From: Oscillospiraceae bacterium
GTDB lineage: Bacteria > Bacillota > Clostridia > Oscillospirales > Oscillospiraceae
Direction of reading: 5' to 3'
Length of the DNA: 12,713 nucleotides
Assembly: GCA_028708585.1 (NCBI GenBank)
Contig: JAQVYO010000036.1
Location: 1-12,713, forward strand
The notes beneath the pieces were generated by a model. The model ran no database searches. It was not told where the DNA came from and saw only the letters and a program-made list of their open reading frames with translations. The first letter of the stretch is position 1. The number at the start of each line of letters is the position of its first letter. A program made the position numbers and the translations under genes. Below are positions 6,898 through 12,713 of the stretch, piece after piece.

Positions 6898-7932
6898 TTA
6901 CAGGATTTCAGAACAGATGTCCCGCAGCCGTTCCCGGAAAGGCGGGTAGAGGATGCCCCGGTCGGTGATGATGCCGGTTAAAAGGCTGTGGGGCGTCACA
7001 TCGAAAGCGGGATTGCAGACGCTTACCCCGGCGGGCGCCGTCTGTATCCCGCCAAAGCCCAAGACTTCTTCCGGCGGGCGCTCTTCAATGACGATTTTGC
7101 TGCCGTCCGCAATGCTCCTGTCAATGGAAGAGACGGGCAGAGCGGTGTAAAAGGGAATTCCATGGTGTTTGGCCAGAACAGCAACCGAGTATGTGCCGAT
7201 CTTGTTGGCAAAGTCTCCGTTGGCGGCCATCCGGTCGCAGCCGAGGACCACCATGTCTATTTTCCCGGCGGCCATCAGCGCGCCTGCCATGCTGTCGGTA
7301 ATCAGGGTGACGGGAATATGGGAGCGCGTCAGTTCATAAGCGGTGAGCCTTGCCCCCTGGAGCAGCGGGCGGGTTTCATCCGCATAGACCATTTGGACCT
7401 TGCCTTCCGCATGGGCGGCCCGAATCACGCCCAAGGCGGTGCCGTACCCGCCGGTTGCCAGGGCGCCGGCGTTGCAGTGGGTCAAAATGCCGGCGTTCCA
7501 GGGGACGGCTTTTGCGCCCAATTGCCCCATCTGCCGGTTCATCTCCACATCTTCCCGGTGAATTTTTTTGGCTTCTTCCAGCAAAGCGCGGGGTGCGCCG
7601 CTCGTTTCCGGAAGACTTTGCAGCCTGCGCTCCATGCGGTGGATGGCCCAGAACAAGTTGACGGCAGTGGGGCGAGCGTCTGCCAGCGTCTGGGCGGCTG
7701 TACTCATGGATGAAGCAAAGGCGTCCTGAGACAGGCCCTGATACTCCAATGCCGCCAGCACATAGGCGTAGGCTGCGGCAATGCCGATGGCGGGAGCGCC
7801 CCGCACCACCATGCGGCGAATGGCTTTTGCAACCTCCCGGTAATCGGTATACGCTTCAAAGACTTCCTGGATGGGCAGTAAAGTCTGGTTCAAAAGATGT
7901 AATTGATTGTCTTTAAAATAGAGGGTTTCCAT
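6898..7932 (-). CDS. mtnA: S-methyl-5-thioribose-1-phosphate isomerase (MtnA)
   Basis: Converts the cyclic aldose 5-methylthioribose 1-phosphate to 5-methylthioribulose 1-phosphate in the salvage of methylthioadenosine. The 344-residue protein belongs to the eIF2B-like fold. It has MVVRGAPAIGIAAAYAY (41-57), the catalytic cysteine in THCNAGALATGGYGTALG (C153), and the catalytic aspartate in GCDRMAANGDFANKIGTY (D233). These correspond to C160 and D240 of the Bacillus subtilis enzyme with a constant offset. The METLYF start at 7932 is chosen because AGGAGG lies 7 nt upstream; a longer frame reaching 8031 would run through that site and into the divergent gene. No other salvage gene (mtnK, mtnB, mtnD, mtnN) is in the window. 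It is a lone gene with its own promoter and a shared terminator. A related sugar-phosphate isomerase is the main alternative, but the motifs favour MtnA. Confidence 0.92.
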   Translation of the reverse strand: METLYFKDNQLHLLNQTLLPIQEVFEAYTDYREVAKAIRRMVVRGAPAIGIAAAYAYVLAALEYQGLSQDAFASSMSTAAQTLADARPTAVNLFWAIHRMERRLQSLPETSGAPRALLEEAKKIHREDVEMNRQMGQLGAKAVPWNAGILTHCNAGALATGGYGTALGVIRAAHAEGKVQMVYADETRPLLQGARLTAYELTRSHIPVTLITDSMAGALMAAGKIDMVVLGCDRMAANGDFANKIGTYSVAVLAKHHGIPFYTALPVSSIDRSIADGSKIVIEERPPEEVLGFGGIQTAPAGVSVCNPAFDVTPHSLLTGIITDRGILYPPFRERLRDICSEIL

Positions 7933-7954
7933 TTTACGCCCTCCTTTCACAGCC

Positions 7955-7982
7955 ATTATACCTGTATTTATCAAAAATGCAA
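7955..7982 (-). promoter_or_regulatory. Promoter for mtnA
   Basis: On the minus strand, TTGCAT (7982-7977), a 16-nt spacer and a perfect TATAAT (7960-7955) precede mtnA. The start would be near 7948, leaving a very short leader of about 16 nt that carries the AGGAGG site. I saw no equally clear promoter on the plus strand for the divergent ABC-F gene in this 67-nt gap. Confidence 0.6.
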
Positions 7983-7999
7983 CAGCAGGAGTAAGATCA

Positions 8000-9880
8000 A
8001 TGACGGATATTTCGATTTCAGAGCTGACCAAGGCTTTCGATCAGGAAAAAAACATACTGGACCATCTCAGTTTTCAGATCTATGCCGGCGAGCGGGTTGG
8101 CCTGCTTGGTCAAAACGGCGCGGGGAAGACGACGTTGTTTCGCATTCTCACCGGTGAGTTGGACTATGACGCGGGGCGGGTGGAGTTGGCGCATGGGCGA
8201 AGGCTGGGGCTTGTTTCCCAGATTCCGGTTTACCCTCCGGAGTATACCGTTGAGGATGTTCTGCGGTCTGCTTTTGAGCGAGTCGAGGTTATGCAAAGGG
8301 AAATGGAAGAGCTGACGCGGAAAATGGAGCAAGACGCTTCGCCTCAGCTTTTGAAACGATACGGTGCTGTTTCCGATGCTTTTGAGCGGTCGGGAGGCTA
8401 CCAGCTGGAAACACAGCTTAATAAAGTGGCTGCCGGCCTCAGCATTTCTCAAAACATGAGAACGCAGCTTTTTTCCTCGCTTTCCGGCGGGGAAAAGACC
8501 AGGGTAAACCTGGGACGGCTGATTTTGGAGGATACGGATATCCTTTTGCTGGACGAGCCAACCAACCATCTGGATCTGCATTCCACCGAGTGGCTGGAGG
8601 ATTATCTCCTGCATTTTCAGGGCACTGTTTTGGCCATTTCCCATGACCGGTATTTTCTGGACAAAGTGGTTTCCAGAGTGATTGAGCTGAAAGACGGCCG
8701 CGCGGAATTTTACAGCGGGAATTACAGTTTTTATGTGCAGGAGAAAAAGGCGCGTTTCGCCGAACAGCAAAAGCGATATGAAAAAGAGCAGGCGAAAATT
8801 GCCCAGCTTTCCGTCTCGGCGGAACGCCTGCATGGCTGGGGAATCCAAAACCAGCGGCTGCAAAAGCGGGCGTTTGCAATGGAGCGCCGCATAGAACGGC
8901 TCAGACAGACCGAGCGGCCCCAGACGCGGCGGGTAATGAAAGCCCGATTCGGAGAAAAAGAATTCCACGGCGATGAAGTGCTGACTGCCCGAAATCTGAA
9001 GAAATCTTTTGGCGGCAGACTGCTGTTTGAGAACGTGGGGCTGGAAGTGGCCAAAGGGGAACGGATTGCCATTCTGGGGGACAATGGAACCGGGAAGACC
9101 ACTCTGCTTCGGATTTTGCTGGGAGAATGTGCGCCCGATCAGGGACAGGTAACCATGGGGCCAACGGTAAAATGGGGATATCTGCCCCAGGTGGTTTCTT
9201 TTTCTCATCCGGAGCGCACGCTCGTGGATACCATGATCTATGAAGAAAACTGCACCCACCAAAGCGCCCGGGATCGCCTGGGAGCGTTTTGGTTTCAGGG
9301 AGAAGATGTGTTTAAGACAGTTTCCGCCCTTTCCGGCGGGGAAAAATCCCGCCTGCGTCTGTGTATGCTGATGGATGATAACATTAATTTGCTGATTTTG
9401 GACGAACCCACCAATCACCTGGACCTTTCCTCCCGGGAATGGATGGAAGAAGCGGTGGAGGAATATGACGGGGCATTGATTTTCGTTTCCCACGACCGGT
9501 ATTTCATTCGGCGCTTTGCAGATCGCATCTGGGAGCTGGGGGACGGGAGCATCCGGGACTTTAAGGGCGGTTTCGACCGGTACCGGGCGGCCTTGGAGCA
9601 GGAAGAGCGAAAGGAGCAGGTGCGGCGGGAGACCGTGCGCAAGAAGGCTCCCAAAAAGAAAAAAGAGGGATCTCTGGAAAAGCGCCTGGCGGCGCTGGAG
9701 CGGGAAATCGCGGGCGCGGAACAAAAAAAGAGGGAGCTGGAAGCGGATATGGAGGCCAAGGCCAGCGACTATGAGCGGCTGAACGATTTGTATGAGGAAC
9801 AAGAAAATCTTGTCCGGAAGCTGGGTGAGCTTTATCATCAATGGGAAATTTTGGCATCCGCGAAAGAGGAATCGTCATGA
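8000..9880 (+). CDS. ABC-F family ATPase (ribosome-associated, Uup/YfmR-like)
   Basis: A 626-residue protein with two ABC ATPase domains and no membrane segment, which is the ABC-F design: soluble proteins that act on the ribosome. Domain 1 has Walker A GQNGAGKTT (37-45), signature LSGGEK (161-166), and Walker B with DEPTNHLD (D185, catalytic E186). Domain 2 has GDNGTGKTT (360-368), LSGGEK (444-449) and DEPTNHLD (E469). The charged inter-domain linker (about 248-325) is the arm that reaches into the ribosome in this family. A lysine-rich stretch (548-556) leads into a coiled coil (about 557-620), a C-terminal extension as in Uup and YfmR. The start ATG has AGGAG 8 nt upstream. The stop overlaps the next gene's ATG. 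It could be a housekeeping translation factor or an antibiotic ribosome-protection protein; the sequence alone does not decide. Confidence 0.9.
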   Translation: MTDISISELTKAFDQEKNILDHLSFQIYAGERVGLLGQNGAGKTTLFRILTGELDYDAGRVELAHGRRLGLVSQIPVYPPEYTVEDVLRSAFERVEVMQREMEELTRKMEQDASPQLLKRYGAVSDAFERSGGYQLETQLNKVAAGLSISQNMRTQLFSSLSGGEKTRVNLGRLILEDTDILLLDEPTNHLDLHSTEWLEDYLLHFQGTVLAISHDRYFLDKVVSRVIELKDGRAEFYSGNYSFYVQEKKARFAEQQKRYEKEQAKIAQLSVSAERLHGWGIQNQRLQKRAFAMERRIERLRQTERPQTRRVMKARFGEKEFHGDEVLTARNLKKSFGGRLLFENVGLEVAKGERIAILGDNGTGKTTLLRILLGECAPDQGQVTMGPTVKWGYLPQVVSFSHPERTLVDTMIYEENCTHQSARDRLGAFWFQGEDVFKTVSALSGGEKSRLRLCMLMDDNINLLILDEPTNHLDLSSREWMEEAVEEYDGALIFVSHDRYFIRRFADRIWELGDGSIRDFKGGFDRYRAALEQEERKEQVRRETVRKKAPKKKKEGSLEKRLAALEREIAGAEQKKRELEADMEAKASDYERLNDLYEEQENLVRKLGELYHQWEILASAKEESS

Positions 9881-10644
9881 ACAAGACGCAAAAAATTCTG
9901 CTTGCTTGGGCGGCAGTCCTGGCGCTGATTGGATTTGCCTTGCGTTCTGCTGTTGCCGGAATGCGGTTTTCCTTTGCCTTTTTAGAGGGGCTTGCCGTTC
10001 TGGTTGTGGTTTATCTTATGCTGGATCTGCTGGAAAAAAGGAAAAACCTTCGGGGTGTGCGGGTTGCCAAGCGGATATATCTGGTCCTTTTGGTTGCGGG
10101 AGTTGTTCTCTTTTCCGTTTTGGAAGGCTTGATTCTTTCCGAAGCCCACACTGACCGGAATGGAGCTACCAGCTGTATGATCGTTCTGGGCGCGGGGCTT
10201 TACGGGCCGGATCCCTCTCCCATTCTGAAAAGCAGGCTCGATACCGCTCTTTTTTATTTAAACGAATGTCCAGACCTCCCCGTTATTGTTACAGGCAGTC
10301 AGGGGGCGGGCGAAAATCGTTCGGAAGCGGAAGCAATGCGGGAATATTTAATGAAAAGAGGCGTTGCCTCCGGCCGTATCTATGTGGAGCCAGAGGCAAA
10401 TTCCACCGAAGAAAACCTGCGCTATGCGAAGGCGCTTCTGATACAAAAAGGGATCGACCCGGGGAACCTCGCCGTTGCCTTGGTAACCAACGAGTTTCAC
10501 CTGTGCCGTGCCAAGTTTTTGGCATCCCAAAATGGGATGCATGTCATGGGCATCGCGGCAAAAACGCCCTATGTCTGGTTGAAAATCAATTATTTTGTGC
10601 GGGAAGCGTTTGGGCTGGCCAAAGATATTCTGTGTGGAGGATGA
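9877..10644 (+). CDS. DUF218/YdcF-like membrane protein (ElyC/SanA superfamily)
   Basis: A 255-residue protein with three predicted membrane segments (about 6-24, 33-52 and 67-88) followed by a DUF218 domain (about 100-245). DUF218 hallmarks seen are MIVLGAGLYG (101-110), SRLDTAL (119-125), VTGSQG (138-143), SEAEAM (149-154), NSTEEN (175-180) and VTNEFHLCRA (203-212). The basic loop KRKNLRGVRVAKR between segments 2 and 3 suggests the DUF218 domain faces outside the cytoplasm. Family members such as ElyC and SanA are linked to envelope integrity and vancomycin tolerance in enterobacteria; the biochemical activity is not firmly known. The start at 9877 uses a GAGGA site and gives an ATGA overlap with the ABC-F stop, so the two are co-translated. 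An earlier in-frame ATG at 9841 lies further inside the ABC-F gene and adds 12 non-family residues. Confidence 0.85.
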   Translation: MNKTQKILLAWAAVLALIGFALRSAVAGMRFSFAFLEGLAVLVVVYLMLDLLEKRKNLRGVRVAKRIYLVLLVAGVVLFSVLEGLILSEAHTDRNGATSCMIVLGAGLYGPDPSPILKSRLDTALFYLNECPDLPVIVTGSQGAGENRSEAEAMREYLMKRGVASGRIYVEPEANSTEENLRYAKALLIQKGIDPGNLAVALVTNEFHLCRAKFLASQNGMHVMGIAAKTPYVWLKINYFVREAFGLAKDILCGG

Positions 10645-10690
10645 TTGGGTCGGAGTCTTCTTCCGGCGGCCAAATTGGAAAGGAGCCAAA

Positions 10691-10720
10691 ATGAGCTGCC
10701 CTGTAGAAAACAATGGGTAA
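10691..10720 (+). other. Nine-codon micro-ORF with strong ribosome binding site
   Basis: A strong AAAGGAG (ending 10684) stands about 6 nt before an ATG that opens MSCPVENNG and stops at TAA. It lies 46 nt after the DUF218 gene and ends just upstream of the prfA promoter. It would therefore be on the ABC-F/DUF218 transcript, not on the prfA transcript from its own promoter. It may be a remnant, a short peptide gene, or chance. Confidence 0.2.
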
Positions 10721-10731
10721 ATTGCTGGGAC

Positions 10732-10760
10732 TTTACAGAACTGTCCGGGCATGATAAAAT
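10732..10760 (+). promoter_or_regulatory. Promoter for prfA
   Basis: TTTACA (10732-10737), a 17-nt spacer and TAAAAT (10755-10760), with TG one base upstream of the -10 (10752-10753), form a good sigma-A-type promoter. The start would be near 10767, about 30 nt before the prfA ATG. No intrinsic terminator separates it from the upstream DUF218 gene, so read-through is also possible. Confidence 0.6.
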
Positions 10761-10797
10761 GAAAAATAAAGTGAAACGGCAATAAAGGGGCATTTAT

Positions 10798-11874
10798 ATG
10801 CTGGAAAAGCTAAAGCAAATTGAAGAGCATTATACCGAGCTTCAGAACAGGCTTTCCCTTCCGGAGGTATATACCGACCCGGAAAAGGTGGCAAAGATCA
10901 GCAGGGAGCAAAAAGAGCTGAGCAAAATTATAGAATCATACCGGGCGTTTCGGAAAGCGGAAGAAGACGCCGAGGAGGCGAAATCCCTCCTGGAAACCCA
11001 TCTGGAGCCGGACTTTCACCAGATGGTGCAGGAGGAACTGAACGCCGCGCGGAGTGAAATGAGCCGCCTGCAAGAAGAGCTGAAGCTTCTTTTGCTTCCC
11101 ACCGACCCAAACGACAGCAAGAATGTGATCGTGGAAATCCGCGGGGGTGCGGGCGGTGAGGAAGCCGCCTTATTTGCCCATTCTCTCTTTCGCATGTACA
11201 GTATGTATGCGGAGCGCCGCCGATGGAAGATCGAACTGCTCAATTTAAACGAAACGGAACTGGGAGGCGCGAAAGAGCTGAGCTTTTTGATCGAAGGCGA
11301 GGGGGCCTATTCCCGCATGAAATTTGAAAGCGGCGTTCATCGGGTGCAGCGTGTTCCGGATACGGAATCCTCCGGGCGGGTTCATACGTCTACCGTTACC
11401 GTGGCGGTCCTGCCGGAAGCGGAGGATGTGGAGCTTGAACTGAATCCCGGTGATTTGCAGGTAGACACCTTCCGTTCTTCCGGCGCGGGCGGTCAGCATG
11501 TGAATAAAACCGAAAGCGCCATTCGTATTACCCATCTGCCCACAGGCCTTGTGGTAGAATGCCAGGATGAGCGCAGCCAGTATAAAAACCGGGATCGAGC
11601 CATGAAAATTTTAAGGTCCAAGCTTTTGGAAATGGAAAAGGAAAAACAAAGCTCCGAGATTGCGGCACAGCGAAAAAGCCAAGTGGGGACGGGGATGCGC
11701 AATGAGCGCATCCGTACCTACAATTTCCCCCAGGGGAGAGTGACCGATCACCGGATCGGCCTTACGCTGTATAAACTGGACGCTGTGATGGACGGCGATT
11801 TGGATGAGCTTGTGGATGCGCTGGTTACCGCTGATCAGGCGGAAAAGCTGAGCACGACGCAGGAAGAGGAATAA
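10798..11874 (+). CDS. prfA: Peptide chain release factor 1
   Basis: Recognises UAA and UAG stop codons in the ribosomal A site and triggers release of the finished protein. The 358 residues match RF1 length. The N-terminal helical domain is followed by IRGGAGGEEAALFA (114-127). The stop-codon reading tripeptide is PDT (187-189) in HRVQRVPDTESSGRVHTS, the RF1-type PxT rather than the RF2-type SPF. The catalytic GGQ (231-233) is in RSSGAGGQHVNKTESAIR; its glutamine is normally methylated by PrmC. The start ATG has AAAGGGG 7 nt upstream. There is no in-frame stop or frameshift signal, as expected for prfA rather than prfB. The sua5-type gene follows 19 nt after the stop, so they are probably co-transcribed. 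prmC, often next to prfA, is absent on both sides here. Confidence 0.97.
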   Translation: MLEKLKQIEEHYTELQNRLSLPEVYTDPEKVAKISREQKELSKIIESYRAFRKAEEDAEEAKSLLETHLEPDFHQMVQEELNAARSEMSRLQEELKLLLLPTDPNDSKNVIVEIRGGAGGEEAALFAHSLFRMYSMYAERRRWKIELLNLNETELGGAKELSFLIEGEGAYSRMKFESGVHRVQRVPDTESSGRVHTSTVTVAVLPEAEDVELELNPGDLQVDTFRSSGAGGQHVNKTESAIRITHLPTGLVVECQDERSQYKNRDRAMKILRSKLLEMEKEKQSSEIAAQRKSQVGTGMRNERIRTYNFPQGRVTDHRIGLTLYKLDAVMDGDLDELVDALVTADQAEKLSTTQEEE

Positions 11875-11893
11875 ATACGAAGGAAGCTTCGAC

Positions 11894-12713
11894 ATGGAAA
11901 CTCAAATATTCAAGATCGGGGATCCTGCGCGGCAGCGCGGGGAAATCGCTGCGGCCGCTGGTATTTTGCGGGCGGGCGGGCTTGTGGCCTTTCCCACCGA
12001 AACGGTGTATGGGCTTGGCGCCGACGGGCTGAATGAACGCGCGGTGCGCCGCATTTTTGAGGCAAAGGGGCGCCCGTCGGACAATCCGCTGATTCTTCAC
12101 GTTACGGGCGCGGGAGAGCTGGAGCGTTACTGCATGGAAATCCCGGATTGCGCTTATGTGCTGGCCAAGCGGTTCTGGCCGGGGCCTCTGACGATGGTGC
12201 TGAAGCGGCGGCCCATTGTGCCGGATGCGACCACCGCGGGGCTGAACAGCGTGGCGATGCGCTGCCCGAACCATCCTGTGGCTCAGGCGCTGCTGTCTGC
12301 CGCCGGTATTCCGGTGGCCGCTCCGTCTGGAAACCTTTCCGGCAGGCCGAGTCCCACCCGGTTTTCTCATGTTATGGAGGATAGGAACGGCAGGATCGAA
12401 GGCATTGTGGACGGAGGAGACTGCTCCGTGGGCGTGGAGTCCACGATTGTGGACCTGACGGTCCGGCCTCCCCGCTTGCTGCGGCCCGGCGGCGTTTCTC
12501 TGGAAGCGCTGCGGGAGGTTTTGGGCCGGGTGGAGGTGGACGAAGCCGTGAGGGGTAGCATGCCGGAGGGGGAAAAACCAAAGTCGCCTGGAATGAAATA
12601 CCGGCACTATGCCCCCAAAGCGCCTGTGACGGTGGTCTGCGGCGCACCGGAGAAAACGGCGGCTTACATTCAACGCAAAGCCGGAACAGGGAGCGGCGTA
12701 TTGTGCTTTGACG
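11894..12713 (+). CDS. tsaC: L-threonylcarbamoyladenylate synthase, Sua5/YwlC type (partial at window edge)
   Basis: Makes threonylcarbamoyl-AMP from threonine, bicarbonate and ATP, the first step of the t6A37 modification of tRNAs that read ANN codons. The visible 273 residues begin METQIFKIGD, preceded by an AAGGAA site. The YrdC-like domain shows GGLVAFPTETVYGLGADGL (28-46), IFEAKGRPSDNPLILHV (54-70), RFWPGPLTMVL (93-103), APSGNLSGRPSPT (143-155) and VESTIVDL (181-188). The KSPGMKYRHYAP linker (230-241) is the hallmark of the longer Sua5 form, and the C-terminal Sua5 domain that follows runs off the window. SGN replaces the more common SAN in the substrate-site motif. It follows prfA by 19 nt, in an arrangement common in Firmicutes, placing a tRNA-modification enzyme in an operon with a release factor. 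Confidence 0.95.
   Translation, partial: METQIFKIGDPARQRGEIAAAAGILRAGGLVAFPTETVYGLGADGLNERAVRRIFEAKGRPSDNPLILHVTGAGELERYCMEIPDCAYVLAKRFWPGPLTMVLKRRPIVPDATTAGLNSVAMRCPNHPVAQALLSAAGIPVAAPSGNLSGRPSPTRFSHVMEDRNGRIEGIVDGGDCSVGVESTIVDLTVRPPRLLRPGGVSLEALREVLGRVEVDEAVRGSMPEGEKPKSPGMKYRHYAPKAPVTVVCGAPEKTAAYIQRKAGTGSGVLCFD

Noticed and set aside
7933..8031. Longer N-terminus for mtnA starting at 8031
   Set aside because: The extra 33 residues overlap the mtnA promoter, its AGGAGG site and the divergent ABC-F start. The family begins near METLYF.
8018..9841. A 607-codon minus-strand frame opposite the ABC-F gene
   Set aside because: It is the complement of a gene with all ABC-F motifs. No family signature appears in the antisense product, and long shadows are expected in this codon usage.
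10798..11874. Programmed frameshift or in-frame stop regulation of the release factor
   Set aside because: That mechanism belongs to prfB (RF2). This gene is an uninterrupted RF1 with a PxT motif.
1..12713. Mobile element, phage, CRISPR array, toxin-antitoxin pair or defence system
   Set aside because: No transposase, integrase, terminal repeats, spaced direct repeats or defence-type domains are visible. All sizeable genes fall in well-known housekeeping or widespread families.

Overview
The window looks like ordinary chromosomal DNA from an anaerobic Gram-positive bacterium of the Clostridia, probably an Oscillospirales-like lineage with moderate GC content. The basis is AGGAGG-type ribosome binding sites, AT-rich sigma-A-like promoters in otherwise fairly GC-rich DNA, a one-polypeptide pyruvate carboxylase, a clostridial-style D-Ala-D-Ala ligase and a prfA-sua5 gene pair. 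The taxonomic placement is inference; no marker RNA is present.

Layout. 1-153 (-) is the N-terminus of recG, cut by the window edge. 154-520 is a divergent control region with one promoter facing recG, two candidate promoters facing pyc, and a cre-like (CcpA) site. 521-3943 (+) is pyruvate carboxylase. 3944-4282 is a 339-nt gap with an unusually strong inverted repeat, further pairing segments and a good promoter. 4283-6742 (+) is a ddl-murF operon, ended by a bidirectional terminator (about 6772-6812) shared with the convergent mtnA at 6898-7932 (-). A 67-nt divergent gap leads to an ABC-F ATPase (8000-9880, +), translationally coupled by an ATGA overlap to a DUF218/YdcF-like membrane protein (9877-10644). 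After a 153-nt gap with its own promoter comes prfA (10798-11874), then the start of a Sua5/YwlC-type threonylcarbamoyl-AMP synthase (11894 to the window end).

How the genes work together. pyc supplies oxaloacetate from pyruvate. ddl makes D-Ala-D-Ala, and murF attaches it to UDP-MurNAc-tripeptide, so these two are consecutive steps in peptidoglycan precursor synthesis. The right half is biased towards translation: an ABC-F ribosome-associated ATPase, release factor 1, and the first enzyme of tRNA t6A modification. mtnA is a lone gene of the methylthioadenosine salvage type.

I found no mobile element, CRISPR array, rRNA or tRNA, and no convincing new multi-gene system. The items most worth a second look are non-coding: the structured 3986-4114 segment, the pyc control region, and a 9-codon micro-ORF with a strong Shine-Dalgarno sequence upstream of the prfA promoter.
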